Assembly: GCA_964023205.1 (NCBI GenBank)
Contig: OZ026833.1
Coordinates: 33,816,830-33,880,829, forward strand
Source: Lutraria lutraria
Taxonomy: Eukaryota > Mollusca > Bivalvia > Venerida > Mactridae
DNA: 64,000 bases
Direction of reading: 5' to 3'
The notes under the pieces were generated by a model. It searched no databases. It worked only from the letters and a program-made list of their open reading frames with translations, and was not told the origin of the DNA. Below, one piece after another: positions 1 to 12,500 of the stretch. Within the stretch, counting starts at the first letter, position 1, and every line of letters begins with the position of its first letter. A program made the translations under genes and the position numbers.

Positions 1-134
1 CGTGACGTCACCGTATGGTACACATTGGAGCCAAGCGTTCTTCAACATTGCGTTTCATTGAACAATTAGTGTTATTGACAAAAGCACAATAATAGAACTG
101 GTATAACGTATTCATTTTACATAACTAAACACAT

Positions 135-140
135 TTTATT
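135..140 (-). terminator. Poly-A signal of the TEP gene
   Basis: AATAAA on the minus strand, 139 bases after the stop codon at 279. It supports the exon at 279-547 as the 3' terminal exon. Confidence 0.6.
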
Positions 141-278
141 AATAACATTCAACAGATATGGTTGTTTTGACATTTTTATCCTACCGCGTAACTATATTTT
201 TAGCGTATGTATAACTATCTTAATGTGGATAGTAATCAGTTCTATGTATAGAGGTTAGACAAACGCAGTGACGTCACG

Positions 279-547
279 CTATGTATAGAACGGATCTAAC
301 GTAAGGACGACGTAACGTTCAAACTGTGTTCCAAATGGTTTGTAGGCAAATACAATTATTGCGTCCACCGGACGTAATGGCAGTTGTAGTTGCTGCAGTT
401 CGGAACCGATTCTGTAATTATTGCTGATTCGAAATACAGTTGTGTTGTAAGCTATTGGCCCAACGTCCTTACGCGTGCTCTTTAACACAATTGCAAGACG
501 GTCTACATATGCCTTAGACTTCCAATAGCATGTAAAGATGCCTTCAA
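279..547 (-). CDS. TEP last coding exon (C345C/NTR-like domain)
   Basis: An open frame to the TAG at 279-281. [20 protein letters not shown] resembles complement C4 'MKFACYYPRVEYGFQVKV' at the start of C345C, and the alternating beta pattern continues ([12 protein letters not shown]). Only one Cys is present in this exon, so most C345C disulfides would be missing. Acceptor ATGCAG at 548-549 fits phase; CAAG near 574 is an alternative. A poly-A signal follows 140 bases downstream. Confidence 0.6.
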
Positions 548-3500
548 CTGCATTTTGGCTGAGTAACCTGATCTTGGTTACAAGGGGTGTTTGTCGTACC
601 AAATTTACAAAAAATCACGATCTGTCTATATCCCTGCATGTACTATTTGTATACACTCCAGATGCAATCTTGAAGACTTTGCAGGAGACAGTTACCTTTA
701 TCTGCCACCCAACATATTTCTTTAAAGATGATCCACGTAAAGTAAAAAAACACTCAGTAACATTTAAAGTGTTTATGTTTTTACAAGTACAATGTATGTA
801 AATATTTAAGATTTATGAGACATATACAATAAAGTATAAAGAAGAAACATAACCATTATAAGGTTACATATTGTGGAAAACAATACTTGGTCACGTGATA
901 ATCATACCAATACATATAGGGATCTCATTCCATGTGAGTTACATCAGATTACAGGCTTGTAAGGTAATAAGTAAAATATATAGATATAATGATATAAAAT
1001 GCTCCGCTAAGTTACACAAAGACAATGGTGTAAAATCCATAAAATGAATGTCCATAATTCTATTTCAGCGACCTCTTTACAAACATATAGTAAATGAACA
1101 CTTCGTATTTACAAATCACCGTGTGAAAGCTGTTGAGTCCGCTCTTGTGAATACGACGAAATATCTGAAAAGTAATAAAATCAAAATTTTATTTGAACGA
1201 AAAAATGAATTATAATAAAACACAAGCATTTTTGTCCGATTTTCATTACAGACATGTTCAAACTTGAAGCGAACTATTAAAAGTTATTTCGTTATTATTA
1301 TATAATCTATTGTATGTGTAATACTACCGACTATACAGGGACTAGGCATACTAGCAACATATGCTGATATAACAGCTTTGTGGAGGCTGTAATCAGTATT
1401 GCACGGAACCAACATGAAACAGATCAGTCCACGCCTGACATTGAATACATTTTAAATGGCACAAAGGCTCAACATAGCTAGTTATTTTTTTAAAGTAGCA
1501 AAAAAAATGTTTAGTAGGTCTTTGCAGGCTAGGAGGGTGCTAACATTGTACTTAACTCTAAACTCAATCTTCTGTAAAATATTTGTTTTGGCTAGATACG
1601 AGATTCTGCCACATTATGATTGTATATAATCTAAATGGCTAAAGACTGGTTATTAATAACTTTGTCATGGATAAAAGATGACAATTTGGAAAGAAACAGG
1701 AAAACTTCAACTCGTGAACTGGTCTCAGTTGCATATTGCAGACCAACGACGATTCAACGGGACCAGTTTCATCAATAGTCATCTGGTTCCCGTTCCAAAT
1801 TGCAGTGCAACAAAGTACCTGTGCGGACAGCGTCAACGGGAACCAATTTAATTGTAAACTGATTGCCGTCCCATGCTGCAGCGCTCAAATGTCCCTGTGC
1901 GGACAGTGTCAACAGGAACCAGATGCCGCGGAAACAATAAAAACAGTTCGGCCCGGACCTGCGAGTAAACCCGGAAAAATATAATTGACATACTTTCACC
2001 CATGACTAAATGTTTACACGTGTACCTATCCTCTGTTCACTGTCCACCGTCTATGTACGACTGGCATTGAATTAGGTAGCGTTGGATACACCCGCTTCAC
2101 AGTTCGTCGTCTGCTCGTCGTGACTGGACCATTATTGGACGCTGCCGGATACGGCTGATGTACTGTTCTGTGGCGGTTTACAGTCACCGTGCCTGTTTTA
2201 TGGACTGTGGGATATGTCCGGAGTGTTCGACTGTTCATTGAAACCGGAAGTGGCTGACCGCGGTGCCATCTATTAGGCTGTAGTCGTTGTCTGTATACAA
2301 TATCTGAATCTGGGGCCTCGACTGTTTGTATGACACGCTTATAAGGGTCAGCATTGTTCTGGGGCTGTGCAGGGGTACGGATTATATTATGAACTGTATT
2401 GACGCCTCGGTGATAATTTCTTATGATTCCTGGACATCGTGTCTAAGAGAAGAAAATATGAAAATTACAATATTGCGCACATACTTGGTATTTTCATTAC
2501 ATTGGAAACTGTACATGTATTTTACGTCGTATGTACCTAGAGAATGTTCGCACATGTCAAAATCTTAAGTCATGCTTCAAATGTCATTTTTATTCGATTG
2601 GATCTTTAAAACATGGGTACTGTTTCATTGCAAACAAGTGAGTGTATGTTAAACATAAAAATATACATGTACAATCAAATTTAAAGAAATACACCGGCAG
2701 ACAGACGGACGGACTTACGGACATTCATACATGTACTTACGTCTGATACAGCGTCAGGGTTATATCCACAACCACATTTAACACCACAAAACTCACACAC
2801 ACTTTTGTTTGGAACATCCAACGTGTAGAATTTCTGTGCTTTGATTTCTAGAATGTAATAAGAATTAAAAAATGAGATTTATATGAGTAACGTTATAATT
2901 GTGCACAATACCACCCTTTAATCTATGTATGTGAAATATAAAATTTGCATAAATTAAATCTTCATAAATTATTTCATTTGACTCGAACACATAAGCAGTT
3001 ATAGAAACAATGCCATTGTTTACAATACATGCGTGTTTCATGAGTTCGTAGTCAAGATAATCTTAAGGGAGCATGAAGTTTGTGTTTATTTTTTATTGAA
3101 CCTCTTTAACAATGCTAAAGTGAATGATACAGTATTCTGCTGCAAATTTAGTCAGGTCATTATGATGCACTGCCTTATTTGCATCTTTGAATTATTGTTA
3201 TTCTAACCCATACTGCAATATTTTCGATATATTTAGCTTATACTAAAATCTAACCATACTTTATTCTACGATAAAACACGATTGGCTATTACATTTTACA
3301 CACCTATTAATACTCGTAGACTGGACTAGTCATTTGAACGGCTATAATGACGTCACGTACGTATACTATATGCCCTTATACGGAGGAGTAAATTCTAAAA
3401 GCTGACAGAAAATTTATTTCATAGATAAAAATAAGATTAGTAAATGCACCATTATAATATTATTTCATGTGTTGTAATCGACCTAATACACACACTCCAA

Positions 3501-6500
3501 ACTTAGTTAATTGATGAAATATGGGCCGAAGCTCGTCTGCTTACGAATTGAATCACAAAGGCGCAGCAAGAGTTATTCCACAATCGGCAGCCAAACTTGG
3601 AATTTAGATTAAAGTAATCTAATTAACGTTAATAAAATTTCAAATCACCTCACCTGGATTGTAATAAGAGTAAACACGTACTGCAGCAGCCTGTGTATTA
3701 CCGACAATAGAGTCCCGTACAGCACCAACAGTGTAACATGTCGTCTCTTTACCCAGCTGAAAAAAATAACTAATAACTGAAAACACAAGTTCTCATAGAA
3801 GCTTTGACTAATACACGAACATGTCTTAAAAAGCTTGTTACATTTCTGGAACCCCTCCGCTTGCATGCACTTTATTCTGTTATATTCAATGTTTAGTTTA
3901 AAGTTATTTATTTTATAGCGATTGTAGAGCTAGTTCTTACAACTTATATTAACTACTCTCGATGTCTGCTTCTCTGACCAGTACTCGCGCCGAAAGAAAG
4001 GATTGTAAAGGTTGTGGTCAAATTCCGCCATTGACGGGTCTCGAATCGGCAACCTCCGGGTTAGGAGTCCGACGCTCTATCCCTACACCACTGCTCCTTC
4101 CTCATGGTTTTAACATTAATGTAATGGTCATGTAAGAGTAGCATTTTGAAAGGCTCGTAAGTTGCCCCTAATTAGATAAGCTGGGCTGATAAGTAATAAT
4201 TTGCCGAGGTATGGTGGTCTTTCACCTTTGATTTCATCATGATTTTCAGCCATCCATCCCGTTATAATGGCCTCGTGGAGCTCACTGTATGGGTACTCAT
4301 ATTAACAGTGCTGTGGTAGATAACGGAGAACAGGGGCGGGGGTCAGGGCGTTTTGCACAAATGTGGTAACACAAACCAGGACTTTGTCACACAGCAGCAT
4401 TTGATGGCTTCCAGAATTTATCTGGCCTCATGCCAATGCATTTTTCACTATCATAATGAACGTAAATTGTTTAAATACGTATCAAATGGAAACGCCTATG
4501 CCAGTGAGTGACAGTTTGGTTGCCCATTGTTACATACGGATTCAAAACATATAATTGCTTCATGTACTACAAAGAAAGCAGCCATACTAGTTCCACAGTG
4601 GTGTAATGTATAAAACATATCAATAAATCCGGGTATACCTTGTTGTAGTAAAGTACCGTCTTTCCGTTTTTATTTTCAGTACGTGATGGTTGGATTTTAT
4701 TCTCATCGGGGAAATTTTCCGGTGCCAGTTTATAACCGGAAGGAAAACCAATCTCCAGAAGTACCATACCACTATCATCTGAATCCAACCATCTATAAAA
4801 TGAATTTACATAATAAACCATGGCCCGTTCTCATAAAATGAAATAAAACTGGTAATTCACTCAGTGAATGAAATGTAATTGAACTTTAAGAGTCGGTAGA
4901 ACGCAAATTTTGAAACGTACCATTGTGTTAAAATAAAACAGGAACACAATAATATCAGCACCATATTGTATCTATAAGATTTGAAAAAAAATATATATCC
5001 ATATTGTTAGGGACACGTCCTTTCTATGTAGACATTACTCTGCCGTATAATGACAAGTGCCGTGAACATTGAAAGTTTTACGTAATGATACCCTTTAAAA
5101 TAGTAAAGCAATATTTTGTCATTAAAAAACGGGTTAAACAGAATCTGAATTGTGTCAAACATTATGATGAATGTCCTGATCAATATAACAATTAAACTTA
5201 CGGTGATTAACACGGATGTGGTAACTTACCTGGCGCATGCTGTCAGGTTATATCTATCAACGCTGGTCACATTTATTGTGACATCAAACTCTAAACTTGG
5301 ATGGTTTTCATCATTAAGAACATTGTAAAATGTGCTAACCTGCAATGTAAATATTCACAGTTCACAAACATTGTTTCGATTACTTGCGGTATATGAAAGG
5401 CAATTTTATGATCAACCGACCAGCACCCAATTGTTTAAACAACAGTTTAATTGCTTTTTGAGTTTACGATTTTTTGGCCAATAGACTCGGATTTGATATT
5501 TTGTAATCCTTTCGATCAACAGTCTAAATTTCTTTTGGATACGAGACAACGAAAACAACATTTCGATTTTCTTACTTATGTTCCTAATAACACTGACACA
5601 TGAGATAAGGACCATGATACATCTATTATTAGAAGATATTTATTTTGAATCATAGCCATGCAAATTTCGTCAGTGGACTCGGATTTGTTATTTTATACAG
5701 CCAGACTTTCTTTCGGCACGGACTAAACTACTGATGAATTAACTGACCATATAGATAAAGAGGAAAACATTGACGACATACACAAAGAGGAATTTGCATT
5801 GCTATGTATGTTACTATACGATGTACTTACATTCCAAGAGTATATACAATGCGACACAGTATGTTTAAATATACAAAAGTACTAATTGAAACGAATAAAT
5901 TTAAACTTAATATTAACAGATATATGTACTTAGGCTATTCTTTTCTTACTTTTGATATCTGACAATTATTTTTACTTAATTAACAAAATTCTCACATTCA
6001 CAAATTAAGCTAGATAATAACTGTACTGTAATGGTAAATTGATGATGTTACATTTTAGGTTATTTTCAATGTTTGTAATTTTAATGATGCTTATAGTTCA
6101 CGCATGTAAGTGTATGTTTATGTTTATATGACGATGGGCTGTAATGCTTAAGTCTTAATAAAGTGCTCTGTTCTGTTTCTGTATGCCAAAAGTGTCTGTG
6201 TGATATATTATGATAGTGCAGTGTCAGTTCATTTCTGTACAATATCAGTTGATATACATGTACTTGATTAATAGGATTAATATATTATGGAAAAATAGAT
6301 TTTTTATTTCAGATTCATTTTACTTAAAAAGTGTTGATCCTTTTATGGTAAATGGTATCTGAGTTAAGATTTGTTTTGTAAAATTAATCTTTTAAAATGT
6401 TATTTGCCTGTTATTTTTACCCCCTTGGCCACGTTTTCCACTAAAAAATGTCTTGAGATATAATTTAACCATACCTTCTTGGCCAGTTTTTACCCTCCTG

Positions 6501-9500
6501 GCCACTATTTATCTTTGTCGTCAAATATAATTAAATCATACAGTCTTGGCCATTTTTCCCCTCCAGCCCTGAATCCTAATACAGATTTCATTATGTTGCC
6601 TTTGACTGTTGTAAAATACCTGATTCAACTCAATATGTTTTTAAGTTTCATGTCTACGTAGATGTTATCATCTATCTGCTCTGTTTTTTTATATGATTAG
6701 CAATGCTTTGACATTGCTTGTAGTTGTGTTGATATATAAGGATTGTGTTGAAGTCATTGTGTTTATTTATTGACTTTTTTAACACTTTCCATTTTTTCTG
6801 ATGTTTAAGAAATTTAACTCAACATTGAAGATATTAATATTTCATTGATTATTACTTCAAATTATTATGTTGTATGATACTGACTGCATGCATGTTAGTA
6901 TCCTTCCATCCACATTGCAGAATATCTTAATGTCTTAAATATCCTTTAAATTATTTTATCTTGTAATGTGTATAGAATAGGTATATCTGTACACTGAAAA
7001 CAATTTTTGTTGATGCATACAATGAATATATAGAATAAACCGAACAGATTTGTCCATTGGTAAGTAAATATCGACATTCTCTTGATTGCAAAATAATTGA
7101 ATACGTATTGTTTAAAGTAATAATTCAACAAATAATAATAAAATGCAACAAAAGCATGTGTGACTTATACACTCAGACAAATTGTGCAACATGAAACATT
7201 TAGATACATAATTATTATGTTATGTCCAGAGCTTATTCACACAAAATAAAGTTTTTGTTCAAGTTCAAAAGCATTTTTGTTATGTTAGTTATATGAAGGT
7301 GTGAAACAGTTATACCTTATAAGATTTTGTATAGTTTGCGTTAATCCCCGGGGCACAAATATTACAATATGGACGTAAATTAAAGCGTGTTTTAATTTTT
7401 GCTTGTAAATAAAACGACGTGTTATTTTTACGACACCGTTTGTAAATAAAACGACGTGTTATTCTTACGACACCATTTGTAAAAACGACTTCGTGCTATT
7501 CTTATAACACCGTTTGCAAATAAAGACAAAGGTTTACATATTTACCGGTCAGTCATGGTCTTGAAAGCTTGAAATAATTTCTGGTCACATTTAACCAAAA
7601 TGTTATACAATTGCTTAACCAAACTTTAACCCCTCAAAATCAATATTAAATCAAAATAAAATTTTAACCCAGTGATTTAAATTTAAATTAACCAATAATT
7701 AGACGCAGATAATTACACCAAACGTTTGTGAAAAAAGTTTATTTCTATAGTACACTCGACGAAACCTGTGATACTCGTTTTAATAAGTTGTATGTAATTT
7801 TACATGGGATTACCTCTACTAGACCAGTACCCTTCCCACTGGCTGTTATCGTCAAGGACGTAGCTTCTTCCGGAACCTATAACATAAAGGTGCATACTAT
7901 TGGTATATAACATAACTTCCATGAACACATTGTCAAAACATTGTTCAACTGCGTTTCTGTTGCTTGTAAGTATCTTGCTTGTAGCTCTGTTACAACCTTT
8001 ATTGTAATTAAAACTAGTTTTACAAAAGTAGTTTTCATTATAAGAATGGTTGCAACATAGATCGTGTCATACTGTCGTATATTTTTATTTGGTTTTGTGT
8101 ATATACGCGAGTTTTGCAGAGACATTGCATACTTAATTGTAAGTGTTCTCTTACCAAAATTACAGAATGTAAAACTTACATGTAGTACAATGGAAGGCGC
8201 ACCGTTAATGGGTACTTTCATGTGTAGTATGGTATGGAAACACGCCATTAAAATAGTGAAGATATGACTGGATATTACATCTTTCAGTTTTGGGTTACCA
8301 TAGTATTCACTTACAAATGAGTATTTTAAATAATGAATGATAACATTACCCAGAACATAGTACCATAGACAATGTGCGTCACATGTTATTTCAAGAAAAC
8401 AGATTTGGGGTTCAGATTCAGAAACTATGAACTAATTTAGCGTTATGTTAGAAAAGAAGTCATTCAAATATTAACACACGGTGATAATACAATAAAACAT
8501 AACATACATCAATATATTGTAGAACATCCATGTTGTCAGACTTTATATTAACAGTATTGTTCTTTTCTCCTCCGTGTTCAACAACAATGTTCATGTTTAT
8601 ATCAGCATTGAATGTTTGTGTGGCGACCGCAGATAATGCTTGCAATGCAACAACCGTGTCCTGTACAAATAATAAAATAACGTTTTAGTTACTTCAGTGT
8701 GGTAATCTATCAGCGGTTTTTAGTGTCAGATACATTCATTGGCCATTTTGTCTTTTCATTTCGTCTAATTCAACATAGTGATCTCTTGCAATCGATTTAC
8801 CTTCATTAGATGCACAAGATGTGGGGCAATACAAATCTAATCCATGATCAGTATGATATAAACTGCCCTATCGAATGAATAATTGTTCTTTAGAGATATC
8901 ATTGTTCAATGTTATTACAGGTACACTATATACTATTTGATTGTTTGGTTTCACATTAAGCCCATCCATACTACATGCAGAACTGGTAAAGCAGACAAAA
9001 CTGATATTTCACAGATTGACCTTATATATGATCATCTATGAATATTTCTAAGATTCGAATTTTCATTTTGTGTGGCGTATTGAATAAAAATCAGTTCGGA
9101 AATTAAACAGAATGCTAAGACTGTCCAGAATTGCTTCATAGATAGTCATTGAAACGGTCCTTATCGCCCTCGGAGTCAAATGACATTAGCACATTTCTGT
9201 ACTGTATGTGTAAGACTAAGTCATGTAACATAATTTTAACCTGTGTAGAAACATAACCGCCGTATGATGTGCGTCTATCAACGAGCCATTCCAAAATTGG
9301 AAAGCCTTTGACATCATCATGTTTGTTTACATACACCATCAAAGCATAGGCTGCTATCTCCACTTCAGTACTTCTAGACTGATGTTGCCAATGTTTCATT
9401 GTGCCTGTTTAAGTAAATATCTTCAAATTATTTTCCGATTAAAGAATTGTCAATATAGCCAACAATATTATGTGAGTGTTGTTTAGGATGGTTTTGTTAT

Positions 9501-12500
9501 TTTGAATTGTTGGTGTGTTGGTGAGTGCCGTGATGGTTGGCGTATGATTTGATTTCTATGGGGGAAGTTGGATAAATTGTTTTTCATTCGGCTCTTCCTT
9601 GGAAACCAGCTTTTTGTCATGTATCAACAATCAGAAAGATGCAGATAAATGTCCAATTTCTACCAGAAAGATAAAACTTTATGAAATTGTTCGCGAAGTA
9701 TATTTTCTTGTAGTTGGAGCGAAACATTCCACGCTTTTCAAGTAAAGATGGAATCACTGCGTTTACAATATTTACCCCATAAAAACTGTTTTCTATAACA
9801 AATTATGAATATGAGACCTATTTTATTATATAACGAAAATTAGACTGCAACATTTCCCATTTTTAACGGTTGTTGCGGGGGGAACTGTTCTTAATTAATT
9901 TTATAAAGTAAAATAAACATCAGATGTTTGGATAATGCTATAAAACTTCTGGTCCTTACTGAAAGGTGGTATATATTCACATAACAAATAAAGCGGTCAT
10001 TTCGTTACCTGTTGTTACAAATCGAGCGCTATTTTCAAGTCGTTTCATCATGACGTCGGCCAAAGTACTGTTTTTCAACATAGTGGAGGCGTATGCAGTG
10101 ATTGCCAAATCATAGTCAGATGTGAGCTTAGATTTATTTTCGTCTAGGAAGTTCATAGCCGTAGACATGCTGGACAAAATGTCAGCATTAGTGAAATTGT
10201 CCTATAATATACAATATGCATTTATATTGTGGATGCTTTTGGCAACAAAGTACGTATACATATCTAAGAAAATAAAATGCAAATCAGGATTGACTGATCA
10301 GTTAATCTATTTATATTGGCAAAAAGGTAGGAGTATCCATGCCAATAGTAAGTAGTTCATAAGAGCTTGCCGTAAAGTGCAAATAATTTTATAGCTTGAA
10401 ATGAAATAAATAACTAAAACTTGATATAATACATTTTGTAGATACATGTATAAGACTGTTGCACAAAAAAACTGCAATGTTATAACTCAAAGAAACAGCA
10501 ATGTAATATTTGTATCGGATTTGGTGTAGTCAAAGTTATACCCGAGCTTAACATGACATAGTGACGATATATAATCTAACCAAAGTATTAACAGGTAGAA
10601 TTGTTTAACGAAGTAGTGTATAGTCAAATAAAGAATTGCATGGAAGTTATCACTTTGGTGAGCCACGCAGTTAAAAGATGAAATATCATAATATAAAATT
10701 AAGAGTCTATGTACTGTGTTTAGGTATTCAAATAGCAGATAAAAGTCAAACAACGGGTTAAACACCAATGTCATTTGACATTATCAGTTCTCTATCAAAG
10801 CCTAATTTTGAAATACAATGTACGCATTACAAAACACAAATTAAACTAAGACCCATAACAATTACTAACAGTTCTAGACGTATATATATTTAATCACAAA
10901 AAATATTCGACAATTTTTGCAACGCAAGGGAATTGTAGAAAAGGTTTTCAAGTAATTTGGTTCAAATTTTCCTCGGTGCAATTATATTACTAGTAGGAAA
11001 GTATGTTTGTATGATTTGAGCATCATGATTTAAGTTTGGTAACAAACACATTTGATTTATAATTACTTACAAGGATGTCTTTAGATAGAACTTTTTGCAG
11101 AGCTGTAACTATGTAGGCAGCTAATGATGCTCTAGATCCTGTGGTAGCGCCCTACAAAAAAGTTGTAAACAGAGCCAAGCTTGAGTTACTAGTAGTTAGC
11201 GACCAGGCGTGAATAAATACCCACAGCGGGTTACAGCCACTCTTGGCGCAAATTAATAAGTGTGTAATATACTAGTACTAACTAGACCTCCAAATAACGG
11301 TATTCGTTTGGATCTGTGTAATACAGTAGAGCGCTTTTCTACGCCAACAATGTTGACATTATTTAGCCGTCCAGCATGGTGTCATGATTTGGCGTCAGTT
11401 ATTCTGAACGTTACATTTGGCTAGTTTGAGTATAGGTACGATGAAAGAACTAATCGACAGAATCAATCATCAATGGTTTCATGTATTGGACTTTTGAACA
11501 AGTGAATAAGTAGATTGGGTTGTATTGTCATACCTGCATGGCTTTGTTGTGAACAAAGCCAGTATTGTTGTAACTTCCATCTGTGTTTTGTTGTCTAAGA
11601 ATATAGTATGCACCTTTTTTAACTATTTCTGGCTCTATATACGTAAATTCACTGGCTTGTGCGAACGTTTGCAAAACAAATGCAGTCAACCTGAAAAAGG
11701 ACAAAGCCAAAGTATTGAACAAAAGTAAACAAAAAAAAAGTCATGAACATTTTGAAATACTGTGCAACCTCTCCAAAGCAACACCCAAAGTAGCAAAACT
11801 ATTTTGTTGTTGTGTGGATGTTGCTCGAGAGAGGTTAAATCAATGCATGTAGTTAAATCGTGCAGTGGGGAAAATTATGATGTTGTTGAGGGGAGGTTGT
11901 TGCTCACGAGATGGTTGCACTTGAGAATTTGTGTTTCTTTGAGGCACAATATTCAAAATACAAAATTCTAACATAAACCACCAATATCACTCACCACACA
12001 CTTCCTTCTTTATCGCGTTGTCCAAATGTACTGAACGAGTCGTCGTTTCTTAAGTACGTCAACTCCCTCTGGTACCCTTAAATGATAGCAAAAGTCAGAT
12101 TTTATGTATAGTAACGGTAGTGAACCTTAGATACTTGCCGGTATATGATAAGTTGCGGTTTTACTAACTACTGTTATGATGCATATCGTCATGTAAAGGA
12201 ACACGTCTTCCATACACTTTGTTGTCTTTGGAACTCGTGACCCGGTAGCGTTGTATAATCTCTCCGACGGTATAGTTTAAGACATTAAGTCCAACGTTAG
12301 TCATTCGTATTCGCTGATCATTCGTGTGGAAAAGGGTACAGTTATTTGCTATGATAGTACTGGTACAGAACTAAGGAAAACATGTTATGTTAACTGTCCC
12401 GGTGGCTAATTTTATAACTCAGTACTTTAATTGCCAATAACACAAACAGTATGTATTGTATTTAATATTCTATCATTGATATAAAATGCTAAGGCATGTT

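Noticed and set aside
1060..1164. TEP end at the TAG near 1060
   Set aside because: Kept only as an alternative: no poly-A signal is near it, while splicing on gives a C345C-like exon followed by AATAAA.
4010..4095. tRNA gene on the minus strand
   Set aside because: A and B boxes are good but the acceptor stem does not close and a SINE body follows, so it is a SINE head. The same holds for the other tRNA-like stretches at 16.1, 25.1, 36.5, 39.6 and 42.1 kb.
7877..8248. Minus-strand 123-codon ORF
   Set aside because: It overlaps a TEP intron and its 3' end only abuts the small exon at 7814-7876; no family resemblance or splice support.
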